This document shows positions 34,924 to 42,066 of a DNA stretch of 64,000 nt, piece by piece (the stretch's first letter is position 1; each line of letters starts with the position of its first letter). This stretch comes from JALZAQ01 sp038253885. GTDB taxonomy: Bacteria; Gemmatimonadota; Gemmatimonadetes; Gemmatimonadales; Gemmatimonadaceae. The translations under genes and the position numbers were made by a program. The stretch is from positions 1 through 64,000 of the forward strand of contig JBBSGP010000008.1 in the NCBI GenBank assembly GCA_038253885.1, read 5' to 3'. Under the pieces are notes generated by a model that had not been told where the DNA came from, did no database searches, and was given only the letters and a program-made list of their open reading frames with translations.

Positions 34924-35618
34924 CACGCATCCTGGTGATCGAGGACAACCACAATCTGGCCGTGGGGCTGCGCAACAACCTGGAGATCGAAGGCTACCAG
35001 GTGGAGATCGCCAGCGACGGACAGAAGGGACTGGCGCGGGCGCGGGAGCTCGAGCCCGACCTGGTCATCCTCGACCTCATGCTGCCGCTGCTCGATGGGT
35101 ACCGCGTCTTGAGGATGATGCGTGAAGAGGATCTCCGGATGCCCGTGCTCATCCTCAGTGCGCGCGCCGAAGAGACGGACAAGGTGCTGGGGTTCCGCTT
35201 GGGAGCCGACGACTACGTCGCCAAACCCTTCGGACTCCTGGAGCTGCTGGCGCGTGTGGATGCTCTCTTGCGGCGCGCTAATGGCTCGGGCGGGGGCACC
35301 AGACATCCGGCGTCCACCGACGCCGTCCGCTTCGGCGAGATCTCGGTCGACCCGGCGACGCATGGCGTGACGCGCGCTGGCGAGCCAGTCGCGCTGCGGC
35401 CCAAAGAGTACGAGCTGCTCGTCGCGCTCATCAAGCGACGCGGGCGGCTGGCATCACGGCTGGAGCTGCTGCGCGAGGTCTGGGGCTATTCCACCGAAGT
35501 GGTGAGCCGCACCGTGGACACGCATATCGCCGAGCTTCGGCGCAAGCTCGAGCGGGATCCGGCTGCTCCGCGCCACATCCTCACCGTGAGAAAGGCCGGC
35601 TACCGGCTCGAGATGTAG
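34920..35618 (+). CDS. OmpR-family response regulator
   Basis: 232 residues. The receiver domain (1-120) has acidic residues at 8-9, phospho-acceptor D52 (VILDLMLP) and a conserved Lys in VAKPFG. The C-terminal winged helix (about 135-230) has PKEYELLVALIKRRG and VDTHIAELRRKLE. The ATG at 34920 overlaps the kinase stop by 4 bp. The regulon is not visible, though the lipoprotein genes immediately downstream are on the opposite strand only 6 bp away. Confidence 0.95.
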   Translation: MTRILVIEDNHNLAVGLRNNLEIEGYQVEIASDGQKGLARARELEPDLVILDLMLPLLDGYRVLRMMREEDLRMPVLILSARAEETDKVLGFRLGADDYVAKPFGLLELLARVDALLRRANGSGGGTRHPASTDAVRFGEISVDPATHGVTRAGEPVALRPKEYELLVALIKRRGRLASRLELLREVWGYSTEVVSRTVDTHIAELRRKLERDPAAPRHILTVRKAGYRLEM

Positions 35619-35624
35619 CCGGCG

Positions 35625-36173
35625 TCACCCCGCGCGTATCAGCGTCAGGCAGTCGATGGTGCCCTCGACCTTCACGCCGGCCTTGGTCTGTCCAGAGAAG
35701 GTGACCTTCGCGCTGTTGCCACGATCATCGATCTTGACCGTGCCGGTTCCATTCCCCTTGGCCGGCTCGATCTCGTACGTCTTCTGCGACAGCAGTGGTC
35801 CGAATCCGATCGTGATGAGGAACTTGTTCGTCCCGCCCGCGGCGGCCTTCGCATCCGGGACGATCATCTGCAGGCTGCTGAAAACCTTCGGATCCTCGGT
35901 GGTGATGCTGTACTGGTTGCCCCACGACCCCTCTCCGGTGAGACCAGCGCTGCACCCGCCGTCCGTCGCTTTGCCATCGTAGCTCCCGGCGTTCGCACCG
36001 CCGGTGAGGTTGACGTGCACGGTGCTGTTCACATCGCCTTTCGCGCCCGTTGCCGGGGCGCTCGCCGGCGAAGCGGCAGCGGTATCGGTCGCCACGTTCT
36101 TCTCCCCTTTCGAGCACGCGACAGCGAGGATAAGGGGGAACGCGCTTGCCCAAGGGCTGCGGTGGTGCGTCAC
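35625..36173 (-). CDS. Lipoprotein of unknown function
   Basis: 182 residues from the GTG at 36173, which has GAGGAG 7 nt upstream; the frame also opens at a GTG 15 bp earlier. A lipobox ILAVAC places the lipidated Cys at residue 20. A Ser/Ala/Thr-rich linker is followed by a beta-rich domain with several Gly-Thr strands (VNLTGGANAGSYDG, TVKIDDRGNSAKVTFSGQT) and two Cys (GGCSAG and TIDCLTL) that could form a disulfide. No known family is recognised. Confidence 0.75.
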   Translation of the reverse strand: MTHHRSPWASAFPLILAVACSKGEKNVATDTAAASPASAPATGAKGDVNSTVHVNLTGGANAGSYDGKATDGGCSAGLTGEGSWGNQYSITTEDPKVFSSLQMIVPDAKAAAGGTNKFLITIGFGPLLSQKTYEIEPAKGNGTGTVKIDDRGNSAKVTFSGQTKAGVKVEGTIDCLTLIRAG

Positions 36174-36233
36174 GACGTGTCTCCTCACAGGTTGTCGTTC
36201 GAGGTTGCGTTTTTCATGTCGCCGATTCGACGA

Positions 36234-36734
36234 CTATCCGCGAATCGGGCCGCTATTCAGTGGCCCGCACGCGATCACGCTCTGCCCATCGGCCGAGTGG
36301 ACGTTGACGTACAAGGGAACCTCTTGCGGGAGGCCGAAGGGCAGGCCGAGGGTGAGCCGGCCCTGTCCCTGGTTGTCCGTCGATATCAGCCCGTAGGCGC
36401 CGGGCTGGCCGACGATCGGTCCGTTGGAGCCACAGTCTCCGGAATGGATATGCCAAGCGAGCTGCCGTGCGGGAGGCCCACCGGTGAGCGTGAGATCCAC
36501 ACGCGGGCTCGCGGCTCCCGTGGATCCCCCGATCATGCGTATGCTCACGCTGCCCGAGGCGGTCCCTCCTCCCTGAGGCTGCAGCGTTGCCGTGAGGCCC
36601 ATCGGCGCGACCGTCTGGGGACGGGGGGTGCCGGGCGTGACCGCGGAGCCCTCCGGATAGCTCAGGCCGCCTCCGCCGCAGGCGCTCCAGAGGAGCGCGG
36701 CCGCTGCGATCGTGAGGACACTTTGCGTCTTCAT
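36234..36734 (-). CDS. Lipoprotein with CHRD/SOD-like beta domain
   Basis: 166 residues from the ATG at 36734 (AAGGAGAG 8 nt upstream). The lipobox ALLWSAC gives lipid-Cys at 19. The domain carries LAWHIHSGDCGSNGPIVG and ends VIACGPLN, a pattern seen in CHRD and Cu/Zn-superoxide-dismutase-like proteins where the two Cys can pair; the full set of metal ligands is not visible, so enzyme activity is not claimed. It is divided from the adjacent lipoprotein gene by 60 bp in the same direction. Confidence 0.75.
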   Translation of the reverse strand: MKTQSVLTIAAAALLWSACGGGGLSYPEGSAVTPGTPRPQTVAPMGLTATLQPQGGGTASGSVSIRMIGGSTGAASPRVDLTLTGGPPARQLAWHIHSGDCGSNGPIVGQPGAYGLISTDNQGQGRLTLGLPFGLPQEVPLYVNVHSADGQSVIACGPLNSGPIRG

Positions 36735-36776
36735 GACTCGACTCTCCTTCATCTGGTGATGTTTTCCGGCGGCAAC

Positions 36777-39700
36777 TCAGAGCATGGATGAGGCCACAAC
36801 CGCTGGTTTTTCCTCCAGCTCCGAGGTGCTCGGAACGATCTCCGGAAGGTTGGCCTGCCGGAGCAGGGCGTTCACCTTCGGCAGGCCCGTGCTGATCTCG
36901 TTTCTCAGCTTGCCGAGTTGGGAGTCGAGCAGTCCCGAGAGCTCCTTGAACACCGCATACGCCTGCGCCGTCGGCCGGCCGTCGGCGCCACTCACCACTC
37001 CCGCGAGCGCGGCAATGCGGTTGTTGAGCTTGATCGGATAGTTGAGCGGGTCCTGGCCGCTCTGATTCTTCACCTGATAGATCTCTCCCTCGATCGCGGA
37101 AAGCCGGTCGGCGAAGCCACGCGATTCCTGCGCCAACGCCGCCGCGGCGGCGCCCGCCTTGGTCGTGCGCTCGCGGAGTTGCGCCTTCACGTTGCGGACG
37201 GTCTTCACCGCATCGTTCGCCTGGCTGAGACGGTCACGGATCTGCAACAGCAGCGTGAATTGCGCCTGCAGTCCCTCCGGCGTCGCGCGCGAGCGCGGGT
37301 CCTTCTTCAACGTGAAAGACTGGGTCTGACCCCCCCCACCCCCACCCCCACCCCCACGCTGGCTGCTGTCGTCGGTCACGGTCATGCGTACCGAGTACGT
37401 GCCAGGCAGCGCGACCGGGCCGCGAGTGCCGCCCGCCCACATGATCATGTTGGTGAAGCTGCTGGCATCGGGATACGCCATGTCCCACACGAAGGTGTTG
37501 AGCCCGGCCTTGTTGCGAACGCGCGGCGGGCGTGGCGCTCGGCGCGGTCCTTCCTCGTCGAACTGCTGCGGCGTCTCCTCTCCTCGCTGCTCGAGCTTCT
37601 TCGCGCTGTCCGCGCTCACGCCCGCCTTCGCCAGGCTGTCGCGGCGGACGCGCTGGATGCTGTCACCCCGCACCGAGTCGGCCGCGGTCGCGCTGTCCTG
37701 CTTGCTGGTGAATTTTCGGATCTGCTTGCCGGACGCGTCCAGGAACTCGAGCGTGACCTCCTGGTTGGCCTTGGCGAGCTGGTAGTAGATCACCGCCCCG
37801 CTCGGCGGGTTGGCCCCCACGGGATGCGCGCCCGTGCCGGCGCCGAAGCCGAAGAACCCGGCCCGATACACGTCCCGGGGCTTGAAGAGATGGTTCTGCT
37901 TCTCGAGGTCGGCGGCGTGCTGACGGAGCGGAGAGAGGTCGTCCAGAATCCAGAAGGACCGCCCGTGCGTGGCCGCCACCAGATCTCCCTCCTTCACCGC
38001 GAGGTCGTGCACCGGCACCAGCGGAAGGTTCAGGCGCAGCGCTTCCCAGCTGCCGCCGTCGTCGTAGGACACGTACACGCTGCGCTCCGTGCCAGCGTAG
38101 AGCAGTCCCTTCTTCGCCGGATCTTCCCTGATGACACGCGTGAACTCGGTCGCGGGGATGCCGCTCACGATGCGCGTCCAGCTCTTGCCGTAGTCCGTGG
38201 TGCGGTACAGATAGGGCGCCATGTCGTCGAGCTGGTAGCGGTTGCCGGCGACATAGGCCGTGCCCGGAGAGAATGGTGATGCCTCGATGGTCGAGATGCG
38301 CGTCCACTCGGGGAGGTCCTTCGGGGTCACGTTCTTCCAGCTGCGGCCGCCGTCGAGCGAGAGACTGACGACGCCATCGTCTGACCCTGTCCAGATCACA
38401 CCGGCCCCCCCCTTCACCGGCGACTTGGCGACCGAGAAGATCGTGGCGTAGTACTCGACCGACGTCTGGTCCTTGGTGATCGGCCCGCCCGACGGTCCGA
38501 GCGTCTTCGGGTCGTGACGAGTGAGGTCGGGACTGATGGCTGAGAAGCTCTGCCCGCCGTTGGTGCTCTTGAAGAGCACGTTCGACGCGACGTACAACGT
38601 GTTCGAGTTATGCGGTGAAAGCAGGATCGGGAAAGTCCACTGGAAGCGGTACTTGAGATCCTCGGCCGAATGGCCCATGGGGTTGTCGGGCCACGGATTC
38701 ACATCGCTCTCGACTCCGGTGCGGCGGTTGAGTCTCGTCGTCAGCCCGCCATAGCTGCCGGCATACACGACCCAGGGCGAGTCGGGCTTCACCGCGATGT
38801 AGCCCGACTCCCCTCCGCCCACCGGCTCCCAGTCGCGCACACCGATTCCGCCGTTCGCACGGCTCTGGATGCACACTGTCGAGTTGTCTTGTTGCGCGCC
38901 GCAGACCTGGTAAGGGAAGTCGTTCGTGGTCGTGACGTGGTAGAACTGCGCGGTCGCGAAATCCTGCTCGCTCCAGTTCTTTCCACCGTCGAAGCTGACG
39001 TTGGCGCCCCCATCGTTGGCCTCGATCATCCGCTTCGCATCGTTCGACGCGATCCAGAGGTCGTGATTGTCACCGTGCGGCACCGGGATCCCCTTGAAGG
39101 TCTTTCCCCCGTCGGTGGATCGGTAGAAGCCGGTGTTGAGAGCGTAGACGCTTCCGGTGTCCTTCGGGTCGGCGAAGATGCGCGTGTAGTACCAGGCGCG
39201 CTGCCGAAGCTTTCTCTCGCTGTTCGTGCGCGTCCACGTCCTGCCCCCATCATCGGACCGGAAGACGCCGCCGGAATCGGCCTCGATCAGCGCCCAGAGC
39301 CGGTTCGGGTTCGCCGGTGAGACGGTGAGGCCGATGTTGCCGATCACGCCACCGGGTAAGCCTCGGTTGCGAGTCAGCTCGGTCCACGTGGCGCCGCCGT
39401 CAGTGGTCTTGAAGATGCCGCTCCCGGCTCCGCCCGAGATGAGCGTCCAGGGCGTGCGTCCGGCCTGCCAGAACGCGGCGTAGAGCACCTCCGGATTGGT
39501 TGGATCCATGACAAGGTCTGTGATGCCGGTGGAATCGTTGCGGAAGAGGACCTTGCTCCACGTTTTTCCGCCGTCCACGGTCTTGAAGACGCCACGGTCG
39601 GCGTTGGGGGCCCACACGTGACCGAGCGCGCCGACATAGATGATGTCGGGGTTCGTCGGGTGAACGCGCACGCGCGCAATCTGGCGTGTCGCGGCAAGAC

Positions 39701-40157
39701 CGATATGGGTCCAGGTCTTTCCGGCATCGGTGCTCTTCCAGACTCCGTCGCCATGAGAGACGTTGCCGCGAATATCGTATTCACCGGCTCCGACATAGAC
39801 GATGTCCGGGTTCGATTCGCTCATCGCGATGGCGCCGATGGTGCCGCCGAAGAACTTGTCGGTCACGGGCACCCAGCTGATGCCCCCATCTGTGGTCTTG
39901 AAGACACCGCCGCCGGTGGTGCCCATGTAGTACTCATTGGGCCGACTGGGCGTGCCGGTGACGGCCGCCGACCGGCCGCCGCGATAGGGTCCGATCTCAC
40001 GCCACTTCATGGCCGAGGCCGAGCTGTCGCTGTCGCCGCGACCGCGACGCTGAGCCTGCGCAGTCGAGGTGGGCTCGGCGACGGCGAAGAGGATGAGGAG
40101 CGCCGCGACGGGCGGGCGGCGAAGAGATCTCGAGGAGATTGCGCGGAGACGGGTCAC
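36777..40157 (-). CDS. Large secreted Asp-box (BNR/sortilin-like) propeller protein
   Basis: 1126 residues from the GTG at 40157, chosen because GGAGG lies 7 nt before it and a signal peptide (VAALLILFAVAEPTSTAQAQ) then starts the protein. The N-terminal 750 residues contain about eleven Asp-box motifs (for example STDAGKTW, TVDGGKTW, SDDGGRTW, STNGGQSF, SLDGGRSW), the signature of BNR/VPS10-type beta-propellers. The C-terminal 350 residues have a charged RGEETPQQFDEEGPRR linker, a poly-Gly stretch and a helical end. Such proteins are often annotated as glycosyl hydrolases or sortilin-like, but no catalytic residue can be named. It is probably extracellular or outer-membrane associated. Confidence 0.85.
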   Translation of the reverse strand: MTRLRAISSRSLRRPPVAALLILFAVAEPTSTAQAQRRGRGDSDSSASAMKWREIGPYRGGRSAAVTGTPSRPNEYYMGTTGGGVFKTTDGGISWVPVTDKFFGGTIGAIAMSESNPDIVYVGAGEYDIRGNVSHGDGVWKSTDAGKTWTHIGLAATRQIARVRVHPTNPDIIYVGALGHVWAPNADRGVFKTVDGGKTWSKVLFRNDSTGITDLVMDPTNPEVLYAAFWQAGRTPWTLISGGAGSGIFKTTDGGATWTELTRNRGLPGGVIGNIGLTVSPANPNRLWALIEADSGGVFRSDDGGRTWTRTNSERKLRQRAWYYTRIFADPKDTGSVYALNTGFYRSTDGGKTFKGIPVPHGDNHDLWIASNDAKRMIEANDGGANVSFDGGKNWSEQDFATAQFYHVTTTNDFPYQVCGAQQDNSTVCIQSRANGGIGVRDWEPVGGGESGYIAVKPDSPWVVYAGSYGGLTTRLNRRTGVESDVNPWPDNPMGHSAEDLKYRFQWTFPILLSPHNSNTLYVASNVLFKSTNGGQSFSAISPDLTRHDPKTLGPSGGPITKDQTSVEYYATIFSVAKSPVKGGAGVIWTGSDDGVVSLSLDGGRSWKNVTPKDLPEWTRISTIEASPFSPGTAYVAGNRYQLDDMAPYLYRTTDYGKSWTRIVSGIPATEFTRVIREDPAKKGLLYAGTERSVYVSYDDGGSWEALRLNLPLVPVHDLAVKEGDLVAATHGRSFWILDDLSPLRQHAADLEKQNHLFKPRDVYRAGFFGFGAGTGAHPVGANPPSGAVIYYQLAKANQEVTLEFLDASGKQIRKFTSKQDSATAADSVRGDSIQRVRRDSLAKAGVSADSAKKLEQRGEETPQQFDEEGPRRAPRPPRVRNKAGLNTFVWDMAYPDASSFTNMIMWAGGTRGPVALPGTYSVRMTVTDDSSQRGGGGGGGGGQTQSFTLKKDPRSRATPEGLQAQFTLLLQIRDRLSQANDAVKTVRNVKAQLRERTTKAGAAAAALAQESRGFADRLSAIEGEIYQVKNQSGQDPLNYPIKLNNRIAALAGVVSGADGRPTAQAYAVFKELSGLLDSQLGKLRNEISTGLPKVNALLRQANLPEIVPSTSELEEKPAVVASSML
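37330..37356. repeat. Hexanucleotide (CCCCCA)n tract in Asp-box gene
   Basis: A C8 run merges into four CCCCCA units on the plus strand; on the coding strand it encodes nine consecutive glycines. Gain or loss of whole 6-bp units would keep the frame, changing only linker length, whereas slippage in the C8 part would not. Confidence 0.9.
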
Positions 40158-40227
40158 TGCCGAACCTCCGGGGATGGTGGTGCCTGGGGAGCCGCGCACG
40201 CGCCGGCGCGGCATGGCAAAAGGAGAG

Positions 40228-40998
40228 TCATGCTCGTGATTGCGCAAGCCGGGCCGTGATGCTCTCGGCGGCGGCGCGCCAGTGTGAGCGGAGGATCGTG
40301 GCGGCGGCCTGTGGATCTTCGCCGGCAATCGCTTGGGCGATGCGCCGGTGATCTCGTGTGGAGGTGGTTCCGACCCCCAGCTCGCGGACGTGCGCGAGCT
40401 CGTAGCGGCGGACGACGTCCCGGAGGGACTCGAGGAGGGAGAGGAGCCGGACGTTGCGACAGCCTTCGGTGAGGAGGCAGTGCCAGCGCAGATCGAGCGA
40501 GAGTCGATGCTCGGGCTCGTTGTCCGCCTGCGCCATCTCGCTGTTCAGCGATTCGAGCGCGCCGAGCGTTCGGGAGGAGATGGGAGCCAGCCGCATGGCC
40601 TCGCACTCGAGCGCGGCGATGATGGGATATGATTCCTCGACCTCCCTCGCATCGAGGGCACGAACTGTGAAGCCACGGCCCATGTCGGCGACGAGGTGGC
40701 CATCGCGCTCGAGCCGCAGTAACGCTTCGCGGACGGGCGTGCGGCTGACGCCGAGGTCTCGCGCGAGTGAGGTATCACGGAGCCGGGCACCGGGCTCGAG
40801 CTCGGCGCTGAGAATGCGGTCGAGGATCTCGCGCCTGACGTCGTCTCGGAGGGGCCGTCTGGAGAGAGAGATAGAAGGTACGATTTGGGTCAGTTCAATC
40901 AGTTTGTGAGGATACAGTATACAAAATATCGGGCTCAATAGCCAGACCCCGCGCCTGCCGACAGACTGGAGAGTGAGTATTTTGTATTTTGTATTCAT
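40228..40998 (-). CDS. GntR-family (FCD type) transcriptional regulator
   Basis: A winged-helix regulator with SRRPLRDDVRREILDRILSA, the helix-turn-helix TSLARDLGVSRTPVREALLR and a C-terminal all-helical FCD-type ligand domain (LDLRWHCLLTEGC, RDHRRIAQAIAGEDPQAA). Family members bind organic acids or sugar acids and usually repress neighbouring catabolic genes. The start is unresolved: the conserved domain begins about 50 codons after the ATGs at 40998 and 41028, and no ribosome site is visible, so a non-ATG start nearer 40902 is possible. It is divergent from the SMP-30-like gene. Confidence 0.85.
   Translation of the reverse strand: MNTKYKILTLQSVGRRGVWLLSPIFCILYPHKLIELTQIVPSISLSRRPLRDDVRREILDRILSAELEPGARLRDTSLARDLGVSRTPVREALLRLERDGHLVADMGRGFTVRALDAREVEESYPIIAALECEAMRLAPISSRTLGALESLNSEMAQADNEPEHRLSLDLRWHCLLTEGCRNVRLLSLLESLRDVVRRYELAHVRELGVGTTSTRDHRRIAQAIAGEDPQAAATILRSHWRAAAESITARLAQSRA
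40920..40993. promoter_or_regulatory. Repeated TATTTTGTA boxes in the gntR/SMP-30 divergent region
   Basis: TACAAAATA at 40920-40928 is the exact inverse of TATTTTGTA at 40978-40986 and again at 40985-40993 (the last two overlap by two bases). The first copy is part of TTTTGTATAC, close to the TTGTATACAA-like operators known for FCD-type GntR proteins. The segment is distinctly AT-rich against a GC-rich background. Autoregulation and control of the divergent lipoprotein gene are inferred. Confidence 0.5.
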
Positions 40999-41048
40999 AT
41001 TCATGTGCTCGTGTGCATTCGTAACCATAACCTCGGAGGTAATCTCTC

Positions 41049-42002
41049 ATGTCTGCTCTCTCCCGTCTCTCCCTCCTGGCCCTCTCTTTTGCGGTGGCGT
41101 GCGAAGGTAAGGACCGCGCGACTAGCGGTAACCAGCCAGACTCGATACCGCAAAAAACAGCCTCGAACGCTCCAACCGGTGCTGTCCGGTTGGCTTCCAT
41201 CACCGGCTTCAAGACCCCCGAGTCCGTGCGCTACGATTCCGCGGACGACGTTTTCTTCGTCTCGAACATCAACGGTGCCCCGATCGAGCACGACGGCAAC
41301 GGATTCATCAGCCGAGTGAAGGGTGACGGCACAGTGGACTCACTCCACTTCATCCAGGGCGGGCGGGGACGGGTCTCCCTCGACGCGCCGAAGGGACTCG
41401 CGATTGTCGGCGATACGCTCTGGGTCGCTGACATTGATCACGTTCGAGCTTTCAACAAGCGAACGGGTGCGACCATCGCCAACCTCGACCTCAAAGCGAA
41501 GCACGCCACCTTCCTCAACGACGTCGTCGCCGCTCCCGACGGTGTCATCTACATCACGGACACCAGCGTGGACGGCTCCTTCAAGCACGTTGGCACCGAT
41601 CGCATCTTCGCGATCGCGCCCGGACGGCGTATCACCGTGGCGGCCGCCGGCGACACCCTCGGCGGCCCGAACGGCATCGCCTGGGACCCCACGAAGAAGT
41701 ATTTTGTCCTCGGTGGGTTCGGAACGAAGAACGTCTTCAGCTGGATGCCGGGTCAACCGCCCCAGAAGCTGGCCGTTGGCGCCGGTGGCTACGACGGCGT
41801 CGAGGTGCTCGCTGACGGCCGCGTGCTCGTCACGAGCTGGGCCGACTCCACAATCTCCGTGATCGCCGGCGACCATCTGTCCCCATTGGTGCGCGGCGTC
41901 TCCGCCCCAGCCGATATCGGCATCGACACGAGAAGACAGCGCATCGCGCTCCCGCGATTCCAGGATGACCGCGTGGAGCTCTGGTCGATTCCGGCCCGCT
42001 AG
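41049..42002 (+). CDS. SMP-30/gluconolactonase-like lipoprotein
   Basis: 317 residues. GGAGG 9 nt before the ATG supports the start. The lipobox SFAVAC gives a lipid-Cys at 18. The rest is a beta-propeller of the SMP-30/strictosidine synthase-like group: TPESVRYDSADDVFFVSN, DAPKGLAIVGDTLWVAD, FLNDVVAAPDGVIYITD, GPNGIAWDP. The paired Asn-Asp and Asp positions suit a Ca-dependent lactonase, but function is inferred by fold only. The divergent GntR regulator probably controls it. Confidence 0.8.
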   Translation: MSALSRLSLLALSFAVACEGKDRATSGNQPDSIPQKTASNAPTGAVRLASITGFKTPESVRYDSADDVFFVSNINGAPIEHDGNGFISRVKGDGTVDSLHFIQGGRGRVSLDAPKGLAIVGDTLWVADIDHVRAFNKRTGATIANLDLKAKHATFLNDVVAAPDGVIYITDTSVDGSFKHVGTDRIFAIAPGRRITVAAAGDTLGGPNGIAWDPTKKYFVLGGFGTKNVFSWMPGQPPQKLAVGAGGYDGVEVLADGRVLVTSWADSTISVIAGDHLSPLVRGVSAPADIGIDTRRQRIALPRFQDDRVELWSIPAR

Positions 42003-42066
42003 CGGCAGGGCCAGCCTGATTCTCTCGCCGCCTGCCGACGTCAGCCTCCCCACAGACGGGACTCTC

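Noticed and set aside
36918..38279. 453-codon plus-strand frame inside the Asp-box gene
   Set aside because: It is a shadow of the Asp-box protein, whose minus-strand frame has repeated SxDxGxTW motifs.
40920..40993. Miniature transposable element with TACAAAATA terminal repeats
   Set aside because: Only 74 bp, no target-site duplication seen, and the site lies exactly in a divergent promoter; regulatory boxes explain it better.
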